The notes under the pieces: generated by a model
What the model was told of the DNA's origin: nothing
Database searches by the model: none
Seen by the model: only the letters and a program-made list of their open reading frames with translations
Assembly: GCF_900564155.1 (NCBI RefSeq)
Contig: NZ_LS999839.1
Span: forward strand, 5,887,097 to 5,951,096
Length of the DNA stretch: 64,000 nt
Direction: 5' to 3'
Source: Pedobacter schmidteae
GTDB lineage: Bacteria > Bacteroidota > Bacteroidia > Sphingobacteriales > Sphingobacteriaceae
Program-made: the position numbers and the translations under genes
Shown: one piece after another, positions 17,382 to 33,480 of the stretch
How the letters are laid out: each line of letters begins with the position of its first letter
How positions within the stretch are numbered: the stretch's first letter is position 1

Positions 17382-20300
17382 ATGGAGCAAATTGAAATCT
17401 ATAAGCCCAAACATAAAATACGTTTTGTTACCGCTGCTGCACTTTTTGATGGGCACGACGCAACAATAAATATCATGCGTCGTATCCTGCAATCAACTGG
17501 TGCAGAAGTCATACACCTGGGTCATAACCGTTCTGTTGATGAAGTAGTCAATTGTGCCATTCAAGAGGACGTTCAGGGTATTGCTATGACCTCCTATCAG
17601 GGTGGCCATCTCGAGTATTTTAAATATATGTACGATCTGCTACAAGAACGCGGAGCGCCCCACATTAAAATATTTGCCGGAGGTGGTGGTGTAATATTGC
17701 CTTCGGAAATTGCTGAACTTGAAGCCTACGGGATAACAAAAATATATTCTCCGGACGACGGTCGAAAAATGGGTTTACAAGGCATGATCAACAGCATGCT
17801 GGCACAAACTGATTACATCACCGCAAAGTCGCTAAATGGAGAATTAAAGTCTATCCCTAACAAAAATATCAAAAGTATTGCTTCGGCAATCACTGTTGCA
17901 GAAAATGACCCCGATGCAGCACAGGAATTTGTTGATGAATTAAAAAAGCTGACTTTAAAGAGCCAGGCCCCTGTAATAGGTATTACAGGAACCGGCGGAT
18001 CAGGTAAATCATCTCTTGTTGATGAACTTGTAAGGCGTTTTTTGATTGAAGTGAAAGACAAAACCCTGGCCATCATATCTGTAGATCCCTCAAAACGTAA
18101 AACCGGGGGAGCTTTGCTCGGCGACAGGATCCGTATGAATGCCATCAATAACCCCAGAGTGTACATGCGTTCTCTGGCAACCCGACAGGCCAACCTTGCC
18201 CTATCTAAAAATGTACAGGAAAGTATCGACATCTGTAAGGCTGCCGGATATGATCTGATCATTGTAGAAACATCTGGGATCGGCCAGTCAGATACGGAAA
18301 TTACTGAACATTGTGATGTATCATTATATGTAATGACTCCTGAATTCGGTGCAGCAACGCAACTGGAAAAAATTGATATGCTCGATTTCGCTGATCTGGT
18401 AGCGATTAACAAGTTTGATAAAAGAGGCGCGCTAGATGCATTGAGAGATGTAAGAAAGCAATATAAGCGAAATCATAACCTTTTTGAAGCTAAAGACGAG
18501 GCAATCCCTGTATTTGGTACAATGGCTTCTCAGTTCAACGATCCTGGTATGAATAACCTCTTCAGTGCGCTGATGGCCAAGATCCAGGAGAAAACCGGGA
18601 CCAAGTTTGACGCAGAAATGGAGCTTACTGCCGAACAGTCGGAAAAGATCTATATCATTCCACCTGACAGAATCAGATATCTGGCCGAAATTGCAGAATC
18701 CAGCCAGACCTATAATGAATGGGTAGACAAACAAAGTGCAATTGCAAAAAAATTGTACCAGCTTCAAGGAGTGATTGAATTATCAAAGGAAAAAGGAACA
18801 ACTAAAGATGCTTCCATCACAGATACACTACAGGACCTGTATCAACATCTGGATGAACAATTAGACGGTCAATGTCGCCGACTGCTACGCGAATGGCCTG
18901 AAACTAAAACAAAATATAAGCAGGAACATTTTATTTATAAAGTAAGAGATAAGGAAATTAAACAACCACTATTTTATGAATCTTTATCTAAACTTCAAAT
19001 TCCAAAAGTTTCCCTGCCCCGCTATGAAGATTGGGGAGATATTCTACGCTGGCTATTAACAGAAAATGTACCGGGTGAGTTTCCTTATGCTGCAGGTGTA
19101 TTTCCATTAAAACGAGATGGAGAAGATCCCACACGTATGTTTGCTGGAGAAGGTGGCCCGGAAAGAACCAACAAAAGGTTCCACTATGTCTCTTTAGGTC
19201 AACCTGCACACCGCTTATCCACTGCTTTTGACTCCGTTACCCTGTATGGAGAAGATCCACACATCAGGCCAGATATTTACGGAAAAATCGGCAATTCAGG
19301 AGTAAGCATTGCAACACTGGATGACGCTAAAAAGTTGTATTCAGGTTTTGACCTCTGTGCTCCTTCAACTTCTGTATCTATGACCATCAATGGACCAGCA
19401 CCAATGTTACTTGGCTTTTTCATGAATGCTGCTATAGATCAGCAATGCGAAAAATATATTCTAGAACATGGGCTGGAAAAAGAAGTCAGCGAAAAAATCA
19501 AAAATATCTACAAAGCCAAAGGACAGCAACAACCAACCTATAATGGCAAACTTCCTGAAGGCAACAATGGACTTGGATTAATGCTCTTAGGCGTTTCCGG
19601 AGATCAGGTGCTACCTCCCGATGTATATGCTAAAATTAAGGCCTATGCCATCAGTACTGTTCGCGGTACCGTGCAGGCCGATATCCTGAAAGAGGACCAG
19701 GCGCAAAACACCTGTATCTTCTCTACCGAATTTGCATTAAGGATGATGGGCGATATCCAAAGCTATTTTATCAGGGAAAAAGTAAGAAACTTCTATTCTG
19801 TTTCCATTTCAGGATATCATATAGCAGAAGCAGGTGCAAATCCAATATCGCAATTGGCGTTTACATTGAGTAATGGATTTACATTTGTAGAATACTACCT
19901 CAGTAGAGGTATGAACATAGACGACTTCGCGCCGAACTTATCATTCTTCTTTTCCAATGGAATCGATCCCGAATATGCTGTAATTGGTCGCGTTGCACGT
20001 CGGATATGGGCTAAAGCCATTAAAAACAAGTATAAAGGAAACGACAGATCTCAAAAACTAAAATATCATATCCAGACTTCAGGCCGATCGCTTCATGCTC
20101 AGGAAATTGATTTTAATGATATCCGAACTACCCTGCAGGCACTTTATGCCATTTATGACAACTGTAATTCCCTTCATACCAATGCTTATGACGAAGCCAT
20201 AACTACCCCAACCGAAGAATCTGTTCGCAGGGCCATGGCCATTCAATTAATCATAAACAGGGAATTGGGCTTGGCTAAAAATGAGAATCCCCTGCAAGGA

Positions 20301-20762
20301 GCCTTTATTATTGAAGACCTTACTGATCTTGTTGAAGAAGCAGTACTCATTGAGTTCAAAAGGATCAATGATCGGGGAGGCGTATTGGGCGCAATGGAAA
20401 CCATGTACCAACGTGGCAAAATTCAGGAAGAAAGTTTGTATTATGAAACACTGAAACATACAGGAGAATATCCCATTGTAGGAGTAAATACCTTTTTAAA
20501 CAAAAATGGATCTCCAACCATCATTCCCGGAGAAGTTATCCGTGCCACGGAAGAAGAAAAACAATACCAAATTGATGTCCTTCAATTGTTTCAAAGCAGA
20601 AATTCGGACAAAGCACCCGACGCCTTAAAAAATCTTCAGAAATCGGCAGTTGCAGGAGAAAATATATTTGAACAGCTAATGGAAGTATGTAAAATATGTT
20701 CATTAGGCCAAATCTCCAACGCCCTTTATCAGGTTGGTGGCCAGTATCGTAGAAATATGTAA
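17382..20762 (+). CDS. icmF: Fused isobutyryl-CoA mutase (IcmF)
   Basis: A 1126-residue fusion of the three parts of an adenosylcobalamin mutase system. Residues about 13-145 form the B12-binding domain with the base-off ligand H25 in DGHDA, then SYQGG and GGGG. Residues about 150-430 form the G-protein chaperone: Walker A GTGGSGKS at 203-210 and the G4 motif NKFD. The rest is the substrate-binding mutase barrel. F574 in GVFPLKR is at the position where isobutyryl-CoA mutases have Phe and methylmalonyl-CoA mutases Tyr, which supports IcmF rather than MCM. Reaction: isobutyryl-CoA to n-butyryl-CoA, possibly also pivalyl/isovaleryl-CoA conversion. It is a single-gene unit. Confidence 0.92.
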   Translation: MEQIEIYKPKHKIRFVTAAALFDGHDATINIMRRILQSTGAEVIHLGHNRSVDEVVNCAIQEDVQGIAMTSYQGGHLEYFKYMYDLLQERGAPHIKIFAGGGGVILPSEIAELEAYGITKIYSPDDGRKMGLQGMINSMLAQTDYITAKSLNGELKSIPNKNIKSIASAITVAENDPDAAQEFVDELKKLTLKSQAPVIGITGTGGSGKSSLVDELVRRFLIEVKDKTLAIISVDPSKRKTGGALLGDRIRMNAINNPRVYMRSLATRQANLALSKNVQESIDICKAAGYDLIIVETSGIGQSDTEITEHCDVSLYVMTPEFGAATQLEKIDMLDFADLVAINKFDKRGALDALRDVRKQYKRNHNLFEAKDEAIPVFGTMASQFNDPGMNNLFSALMAKIQEKTGTKFDAEMELTAEQSEKIYIIPPDRIRYLAEIAESSQTYNEWVDKQSAIAKKLYQLQGVIELSKEKGTTKDASITDTLQDLYQHLDEQLDGQCRRLLREWPETKTKYKQEHFIYKVRDKEIKQPLFYESLSKLQIPKVSLPRYEDWGDILRWLLTENVPGEFPYAAGVFPLKRDGEDPTRMFAGEGGPERTNKRFHYVSLGQPAHRLSTAFDSVTLYGEDPHIRPDIYGKIGNSGVSIATLDDAKKLYSGFDLCAPSTSVSMTINGPAPMLLGFFMNAAIDQQCEKYILEHGLEKEVSEKIKNIYKAKGQQQPTYNGKLPEGNNGLGLMLLGVSGDQVLPPDVYAKIKAYAISTVRGTVQADILKEDQAQNTCIFSTEFALRMMGDIQSYFIREKVRNFYSVSISGYHIAEAGANPISQLAFTLSNGFTFVEYYLSRGMNIDDFAPNLSFFFSNGIDPEYAVIGRVARRIWAKAIKNKYKGNDRSQKLKYHIQTSGRSLHAQEIDFNDIRTTLQALYAIYDNCNSLHTNAYDEAITTPTEESVRRAMAIQLIINRELGLAKNENPLQGAFIIEDLTDLVEEAVLIEFKRINDRGGVLGAMETMYQRGKIQEESLYYETLKHTGEYPIVGVNTFLNKNGSPTIIPGEVIRATEEEKQYQIDVLQLFQSRNSDKAPDALKNLQKSAVAGENIFEQLMEVCKICSLGQISNALYQVGGQYRRNM

Positions 20763-20770
20763 CCCGAAAC

Positions 20771-20829
20771 ATAACCTATAACAAGAAGGCCTGAATAATA
20801 ACTATTCAGGCCTTCTTGTTATAGGTTAT
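20771..20829. terminator. Bidirectional terminator, perfect 27-bp stem
   Basis: Arms 20771-20797 and 20803-20829 are exact reverse complements with a 5-nt loop. The hairpin fills nearly the whole gap between the convergent icmF and desaturase genes. It lacks long T-runs but the stem contains GAAGGCCTG/CAGGCCTTC; it most likely stops transcription from both sides. Confidence 0.8.
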
Positions 20830-20840
20830 TAAAGTATAAA

Positions 20841-21821
20841 TTAAGCATGTATCCAGCTAAATTTATACTCCATAGTAGGATTCTTCATTCGTTCAGCTAC
20901 GCGTAACAATCTTGCCGGCAAAGCCATAATATAATCGCGTGCTTTCTCGCCAGCTTCATTTAAATCAACCATACTTTCCAGCTTCCATTCTTCAATCAGT
21001 TGCTGCATAATTTCGACATAATCAATTGCAGTATAAACACCCAAACGTTGAGCTGCATCCGTAAAGTGTCCAAAAGTCTGACCGATCTTTAAGCCCATCT
21101 CACGAAGGAAATGTGCAGGCATAACGATCTTCTGACGCATCATATCCTCAAAAGCAATCATCGCCTCATTACGGTCTACCTCAAAAATTTTGCTCATGAA
21201 ATCTTTATAAGCTTTAGCATGACGTGCTTCATCAGAAGCAATCACACCGCACATTTTAGACAACAAAGTATCTCCGTCTTTTTTTGCCAATGAAGCTACT
21301 CTTCTGTGAGAAATATTGGTAGCTAACTCCTGGAAACTTGTGTAAATAAAATTTCGATAAGGATCATGTCCAGTTCCAATATCAAAACCATCAGCAATTA
21401 AATATTGCGTCGAAATTTCCATTTGGCGCATATCTACCCTTCCTGATAGGTATAAATATTTGTTTAATAAATCACCATGTCTGTTTTCTTCAGCAGTCCA
21501 ATGGCGCGTCCATTTCATCCATCCGCCCTTTTCATCTCTTGAAATTCCATCAACCATACTCAACCACGACTCATAAGTAGGCAAGGCCTCCTCTGTAATT
21601 GTGTCGCCAATCAAAACTGCCACCAGATCGTAAGACAAATCATTGGCATTTTCACGTAGTATCTTTATATCCTGGAAAAATGTTTCACTTGTAGAATCAG
21701 GCAAAAAATCAGATGGCTGCCAATTAGTGTCAATCGGTTTTAAGTAAGTATCCATCATTTCGAGCATATACCCCTCAATATGTAACATTACTTCCCTTCT
21801 TTTCTCTGCGAAAAAACTCAT
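20841..21821 (-). CDS. Acyl-ACP desaturase (plant-type, soluble diiron)
   Basis: A 326-residue soluble desaturase of the stearoyl-ACP 9-desaturase family, which inserts a cis double bond into ACP-bound fatty acids using O2 and reduced ferredoxin. Both diiron ligand motifs are present: EENRHGD in the first half and DEARHAK in the second. There are no membrane helices. Start is the ATG at 21819-21821. A -7 box lies upstream. It would supply membrane unsaturated fatty acids under aerobic conditions; fabI at the far end of the window is a separate fatty-acid gene, not a neighbour. Confidence 0.93.
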   Translation of the reverse strand: MSFFAEKRREVMLHIEGYMLEMMDTYLKPIDTNWQPSDFLPDSTSETFFQDIKILRENANDLSYDLVAVLIGDTITEEALPTYESWLSMVDGISRDEKGGWMKWTRHWTAEENRHGDLLNKYLYLSGRVDMRQMEISTQYLIADGFDIGTGHDPYRNFIYTSFQELATNISHRRVASLAKKDGDTLLSKMCGVIASDEARHAKAYKDFMSKIFEVDRNEAMIAFEDMMRQKIVMPAHFLREMGLKIGQTFGHFTDAAQRLGVYTAIDYVEIMQQLIEEWKLESMVDLNEAGEKARDYIMALPARLLRVAERMKNPTMEYKFSWIHA

Positions 21822-21845
21822 TCGTTTTATGTTTTAATTTTGTAT

Positions 21846-21893
21846 CAAAGATAACCAAAAAATGTACAAAATAAGTGATGAACATCATTTATT
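21846..21893 (-). promoter_or_regulatory. Desaturase promoter with overlapping inverted repeat
   Basis: On the minus strand TATCTTTG (plus 21846-21853) matches the -7 consensus and leaves a 24-nt leader. An 11-bp inverted repeat, AATAAGTGATG (21870-21880) / CATCATTTATT (21883-21893) with one G-T pair, covers the region where the -33 box would sit. This is a plausible operator; the regulator is not known. Confidence 0.5.
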
Positions 21894-22257
21894 GCAATTT
21901 AGTTTCAGCAACTCAGTACATTTAAGATAAAATTTGGCAGTGCTGATATCTTTCCATATTCCTAATGAACTCAGACATCTCAAACATCCGAAATTTCATC
22001 CATTTAGTTGCTGTATATCAGATTTAGCATAGCTGGAACTCATCAAACAATTGCTCAGCCCTCCATACAATGTTTTATAAACTTTGACAAAAATACGGGT
22101 GCGATCAAGCCTGGTTTAACTTCGCCAATATCCGCTCAGATTCCTTTTTTTTAGAATTCAGTAAATAAGAAATGAGGTATCCTTTCGGGATTAGTTATAA
22201 ACTCAACCCGTTCTGAATTCTTTCTTTAATTGATTTGGGTTTGAGCAGAATTGTTTA
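21894..22257. other. AT-rich gap between desaturase and rRNA operon
   Basis: About 360 bp without a supportable gene, tRNA or clear promoter. It contains two GAATTC-bearing short repeats but I see no defined element. It lies beyond the rRNA terminator. Confidence 0.6.
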
Positions 22258-22265
22258 TAAACAAG

Positions 22266-22295
22266 AAAAGCCTTTCAGAATTCTGAAAGGCTTTC
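22266..22295 (-). terminator. rRNA operon copy 1 terminator
   Basis: Perfect palindrome: AAAGCCTTTCAGAA (22267-22280) directly followed by its complement (22281-22294); a T-rich tract (TTTTCTTG on the minus strand) follows. It lies just past the 5S gene. Confidence 0.85.
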
Positions 22296-22302
22296 TTTAA
22301 GA

Positions 22303-22412
<110 letters not shown>

Positions 22413-22575
22413 AATATTTTTAATTGTTAGTAGTTAGTAGTCAGATTTTAGTATTTAGATCCTGGTCATACAAATGTATAACTACTCCATACCAACTAAT
22501 CCATACTATTTACAACAAATGACATATTATTGAAAGAAGTTAAGTTAGGAAGAACAAACAACAGTGTTCTGCTTT

Positions 22576-25450
<2,875 letters not shown>

Positions 25451-25675
25451 TTCTTTCCATACCCTTTTGCGCATATGGAAATGCTTTTTTGATGGTTGTT
25501 AAATCTTCAGTCCAACTCTCGTAATTGCTTACTTCAGTCTTCCCTCCAATCAAACAACGTCTCTATTGTTGTTTGCTCTTCTTTTTTAACTTCTTCCAAT
25601 ATGTCAAAGAACTTTTCTATCCCGGGTTTCCTTTAGGATTCCTATTTATGTACCTTTTATATTAAGTACCGGTGA

Positions 25676-25752
25676 TGGTGGAGAATAACGGAGTCGAACC
25701 GTTGACCTCCTGCGTGCAAGGCAGGCGCTCTAGCCAGCTGAGCTAATCCCCC
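25676..25752 (-). tRNA. tRNA-Ala(UGC), copy 1
   Basis: 77 nt including an encoded CCA end. Cloverleaf is complete: acceptor GGGGGAT with the alanine-specific G3-U70 pair, anticodon loop CTTGCAC (anticodon TGC), T-arm GGTTCGACTCC. It lies in the 16S-23S spacer. Confidence 0.96.
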
Positions 25753-25770
25753 GTAAGATTAATCTTAATG

Positions 25771-25845
25771 TAGTCCCGAGCAGATTTGAACTGCTGACCC
25801 CTACATTATCAGTGTAGTGCTCTAACCAAACTGAGCTACGGGACT
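25771..25845 (-). tRNA. tRNA-Ile(GAU), copy 1
   Basis: 75 nt to the discriminator base. Acceptor AGTCCCG pairs with CGGGACT, anticodon loop CTGATAA (GAT). The genome does not encode CCA here (ACAT follows), so CCA must be added enzymatically, unlike the neighbouring tRNA-Ala. Confidence 0.96.
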
Positions 25846-25967
25846 ATTTGTCTATACTGCAGTATGGAGCACTAACTATGCTTCATCCTATGGGTGTTGT
25901 CTTTTTTTTCTTCTTAAGAATACTGTCATTTATATCATTCAGCGTAGCGAGTAGTCAGAACTACTCC

Positions 25968-27490
<1,523 letters not shown>

Positions 27491-27823
27491 TAAAATGAAT
27501 TGGTCGAACATGACCATTCTTAAATTAATTACTAATAGTCTGATTCTAATTATATATTGTCTAGTTAGATTCCAACTTTAAAATATAGTCCGGTATCATG
27601 TACTTTGATCTCGTACCTTATTACCTCGCTACGCTTATAAATGACATCTCTTTAATGAACTTCTCGAATCGCCTCGCGGGTCTTCTTTATATTTCTTCGC
27701 TTCCAATCCTCTGTTTTCTCCCGGTCTTATTCTTCCAGGATTCGGTTTCGAATCTTCAACGTTTCAATCTTTTTTATTCCGTTACTAAACTCCGTTTGGT
27801 AACGCCCTTGTTGTTTGGGATTG
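27491..27823 (-). other. rRNA operon leader, copy 1
   Basis: Transcribed leader between promoter P2 and the 16S gene. It contains an inverted repeat GTTACTAAAC / GTTTGGTAAC (27781-27803) just downstream of P2. No protein gene: the long open frame on the opposite strand (27598-28056) only runs through promoters and leader. Confidence 0.7.
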
Positions 27824-27853
27824 CAAAGGTAGAAATCTTTTTGCTATTGTCAA
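27824..27853 (-). promoter_or_regulatory. rRNA operon promoter P2, copy 1
   Basis: On the minus strand: TTG (plus 27851-27853), exactly 19 bp, then TACCTTTG (27824-27831). Exact Bacteroidota promoter match. Confidence 0.85.
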
Positions 27854-28004
27854 GAGTTATTTCAAACTTTTTTTTCTTTTTATTTTCAGGGCTTTTTTTA
27901 ACCCGCCTAAAAGAACTGACCTTAACCAATCTCTATACTTTCATCTCCTCAAACCTTCCTTCTACTCATCCTTCTCACTGTTTCCCTTCCTCCGAAGCGG
28001 GTTG

Positions 28005-28035
28005 CAAAAGTAGGAAAATTATAGCTCCCCGCAAA
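28005..28035 (-). promoter_or_regulatory. rRNA operon promoter P1, copy 1
   Basis: On the minus strand: TTTG (plus 28032-28035), exactly 19 bp, then TACTTTTG (28005-28012). It lies 181 bp upstream of P2. Confidence 0.85.
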
Positions 28036-28097
28036 TATTATTCAACTCTTTTATAAATACAATCCATAACTCCCTATAAAACAATTAGAAAAAATGA

Positions 28098-28473
28098 AAC
28101 CCAGGCTAAAACATTTGCAAGCAAAATGCCACTTAAGTTCAGCATCCTATTTCTTTTCTCCCATTATTCAGCGTTCAGCTGGCCTCTTTTCGACAACATA
28201 TACTTTTGAAAACCATAGATACGTGAGGAAAATATTATCTAAAAACATCACAACTATCATTTACAGTCAGCACTAATAATCACAATTTTGATCTTTTAAA
28301 CCAATTGAATTTACAACAAATCCTATCGCACACCTGATTTCTAACTTGGTTCACCCTATTCTCGTGTTTCCTTATAATGGTTTCATGCAAGGCTAAATCA
28401 TCAACTAACCTTAAAAACTAACTAAAAATAAGGTCATAGTCTCACCCCCGCCTTAAATTAAGGCAAACAAATA
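28098..28473. other. Spacer before the Fic gene
   Basis: About 375 bp, AT-rich, without a supportable gene. It contains CTAACCTTAAAAA at 28405-28417 (the same 13-mer recurs at 28476-28488) and a palindrome GCCTTAA-A-TTAAGGC at 28450-28464. These are probably part of the Fic control region. Confidence 0.5.
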
Positions 28474-28522
28474 ATCTAACCTTAAAAATAACTACATTTT
28501 AAGGTTAGATTTCATATATTTG
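28474..28522 (+). promoter_or_regulatory. Fic gene promoter and operator-like inverted repeat
   Basis: A perfect 14-bp inverted repeat, ATCTAACCTTAAAA (28474-28487) / TTTTAAGGTTAGAT (28497-28510), ends 4 bp before a TATATTTG -7 box (28515-28522). The repeat covers the -33 position, fitting a repressor site. The ATG at 28526 is only 3 bp past the -7 box, so the mRNA may be leaderless. Confidence 0.6.
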
Positions 28523-28525
28523 TTT

Positions 28526-29647
28526 ATGAAGTATCCTATAAATCCCGACAGAAACAAGCCCTGGAACGAACTGCCACTGCTTCCCATAGCTAAAGGACTT
28601 TATGAAGACATTGAAATCTATTCGCTACTCGGAAATGCTAAAGCCTCATTAGGTAGGTTACAAGGGCGTAGCATTGCCATTCCAAACCAGGGATTATTGA
28701 TCAATTCTATTAGTTTACAAGAAGCAAAGGCTTCAAATGCCATAGAGAATATATTTACAACCGACGACGAGCTCTATAAAGCATATAGTGAACAGCAGAC
28801 CAAACAATTGGAAGGCCCCGCCAAAGAGATCTTGAATTACAGAGAAGCACTTTGGTTAGGCTACGAATATTTACAGGGTGAACAACTATTTGACGAAGCA
28901 TACTTTATCAAAATGTATAGGACAGTAAGCCAATTTAGCGATGGGATAAGACCTCCTGTAGCTCAGATTTACATTAAAGAGGGTGGCTCTGGTTTAAATG
29001 CCGGAAAAGCTTCCTATACTCCGCCACGAGGTGCCGGCATTATAGAAACCAAACTGAAGAATCTAATTGATTTTTTAAATGATGACCAGCAATATCCAAT
29101 TGACCCATTGCTAAAAATGGTTATTGGACATTTTCAATTTGAAGCGATTCACCCCTTCAGGGATGGCAATGGTAGAACCGGAAGGATATTTAACATTCAC
29201 TACCTTACAAAAAAGGGTCTACTGGATTATCCGATACTATTCCTGAGCCGATACATTATGGATCATAAAGACGACTATTATTCTACTCTTTCCGGAATAG
29301 CACAAAAAGGCAACTGGAAAAACTGGTTCCTTTTTATGTTGAAGGCAGTAGAGGTAACTGCTAATCTCACTTACAATAAGATTAATGACATTATAGCTGC
29401 CAAAGATGCTATCCTGGATGAAATTATCAATCAAGGCAACGTAAGCCGACCAGAATCTCTGGTCAGTACCTTATTTACTGAGCCCTTTACAAGGGTAAAA
29501 CACCTTACCGACAGAGGTCTTTATGCGGAGAACACTGCCCGTAAATACCTTGATGAATTATCTGCTGTCGGAATCCTTGAAAAAAGAATGATACAGGGGA
29601 ACAGCTATTATCTGAACCTGGAGCTCTACAGAATTCTTTCAGAATAA
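28526..29647 (+). CDS. Fic-family AMP transferase with C-terminal winged helix
   Basis: A 373-residue Fic protein. Family members transfer AMP or another nucleotide group to a hydroxyl side chain of a target protein. The active-site motif HPFRDGNGRTGR is complete, including catalytic His and the conserved Asn/Arg. The inhibitory helix motif (S/T)xxxE(G/N) is SNAIEN in the N-terminal region, so this is class II, self-inhibited in cis. The N-terminus matches the Fic_N type (NPDRNKPWNELPLLP), and the last about 70 residues (SLVSTLFTEPFTRVKHLTDRG and on) look like a winged helix, as in SoFic-type proteins. No antitoxin gene is adjacent. It lies alone between the two rRNA operons, antisense to them. 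Confidence 0.92.
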   Translation: MKYPINPDRNKPWNELPLLPIAKGLYEDIEIYSLLGNAKASLGRLQGRSIAIPNQGLLINSISLQEAKASNAIENIFTTDDELYKAYSEQQTKQLEGPAKEILNYREALWLGYEYLQGEQLFDEAYFIKMYRTVSQFSDGIRPPVAQIYIKEGGSGLNAGKASYTPPRGAGIIETKLKNLIDFLNDDQQYPIDPLLKMVIGHFQFEAIHPFRDGNGRTGRIFNIHYLTKKGLLDYPILFLSRYIMDHKDDYYSTLSGIAQKGNWKNWFLFMLKAVEVTANLTYNKINDIIAAKDAILDEIINQGNVSRPESLVSTLFTEPFTRVKHLTDRGLYAENTARKYLDELSAVGILEKRMIQGNSYYLNLELYRILSE

Positions 29648-29703
29648 GAATTCGTTTTTACCCTGAGCCCAATAGTCATTATTACCTGCTGATACAAAAC
29701 AAG

Positions 29704-29739
29704 AAAAGCCGATAGTCGTAATGACTACCGGCTTTCTTT
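29704..29739 (-). terminator. Terminator after the distal 5S gene
   Basis: On the minus strand AAAGCCGGTAGTC / GACTATCGGCTTT (plus 29705-29735, one G-T pair) with a 5-nt loop, followed by TCTTG. The sequence is different from the terminator of the main 5S copies. Confidence 0.8.
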
Positions 29740-29744
29740 TAAGA

Positions 29745-29854
29745 TTTGGCACCGACCTACTCTCCCACGTGTTACCGCAGTACCATTGGCTCTGGTGGGC
29801 TTGACTTCTCTGTTCGGAATGGGAAGAGGTAGACACCACCGATATAGGCACCTA
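29745..29854 (-). rRNA. rrf: 5S ribosomal RNA, extra distal copy
   Basis: A third 5S gene, downstream of the 5S of operon copy 2. It is identical to the other two over most of its length, with two substitutions (CTTGAC for CTTAAC, and GGTAGAC for GGTGGAC on the plus strand). A complete terminator stands between it and the proximal 5S, so its expression depends on read-through or an unseen promoter. Confidence 0.88.
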
Positions 29855-29900
29855 AATATTTTAAATATCTTTTAATTAGTAAGGCCCTTCATTAAACAAG

Positions 29901-29930
29901 AAAAGCCTTTCAGAATTCTGAAAGGCTTTC
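29901..29930 (-). terminator. rRNA operon copy 2 terminator
   Basis: Same palindrome as at 22266-22295, placed between the proximal and distal 5S genes. Confidence 0.85.
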
Positions 29931-29937
29931 TTTAAGA

Positions 29938-30047
<110 letters not shown>

Positions 30048-30210
30048 AATATTTTTAATTGTTAGTAGTTAGTAGTCAGATTTTAGTATTTAGATCCTGG
30101 TCATACAAATGTATAACTACTCCATACCAACTAATCCATACTATTTACAACAAATGACATATTATTGAAAGAAGTTAAGTTAGGAAGAACAAACAACAGT
30201 GTTCTGCTTT

Positions 30211-33085
<2,875 letters not shown>

Positions 33086-33310
33086 TTCTTTCCATACCCT
33101 TTTGCGCATATGGAAATGCTTTTTTGATGGTTGTTAAATCTTCAGTCCAACTCTCGTAATTGCTTACTTCAGTCTTCCCTCCAATCAAACAACGTCTCTA
33201 TTGTTGTTTGCTCTTCTTTTTTAACTTCTTCCAATATGTCAAAGAACTTTTCTATCCCGGGTTTCCTTTAGGATTCCTATTTATGTACCTTTTATATTAA
33301 GTACCGGTGA

Positions 33311-33387
33311 TGGTGGAGAATAACGGAGTCGAACCGTTGACCTCCTGCGTGCAAGGCAGGCGCTCTAGCCAGCTGAGCTAATCCCCC
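33311..33387 (-). tRNA. tRNA-Ala(UGC), copy 2
   Basis: Identical to the copy at 25676-25752, CCA encoded. Confidence 0.96.
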
Positions 33388-33405
33388 GTAAGATTAATCT
33401 TAATG

Positions 33406-33480
33406 TAGTCCCGAGCAGATTTGAACTGCTGACCCCTACATTATCAGTGTAGTGCTCTAACCAAACTGAGCTACGGGACT
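33406..33480 (-). tRNA. tRNA-Ile(GAU), copy 2
   Basis: Identical to the copy at 25771-25845, CCA not encoded. Confidence 0.96.

Noticed and set aside
27598..28056. 152-residue open frame on the plus strand, with a 153-residue counterpart at 35233-35694
   Set aside because: It runs antisense through both rRNA promoters and the leader; its conservation only reflects the duplication of the rRNA operon. Composition is low-complexity and no ribosome-binding site is visible.
28094..28276. 60-residue open frame after rRNA copy 1
   Set aside because: Starts at the repeat boundary, has no family resemblance, no promoter in the right place and biased AT-rich composition.
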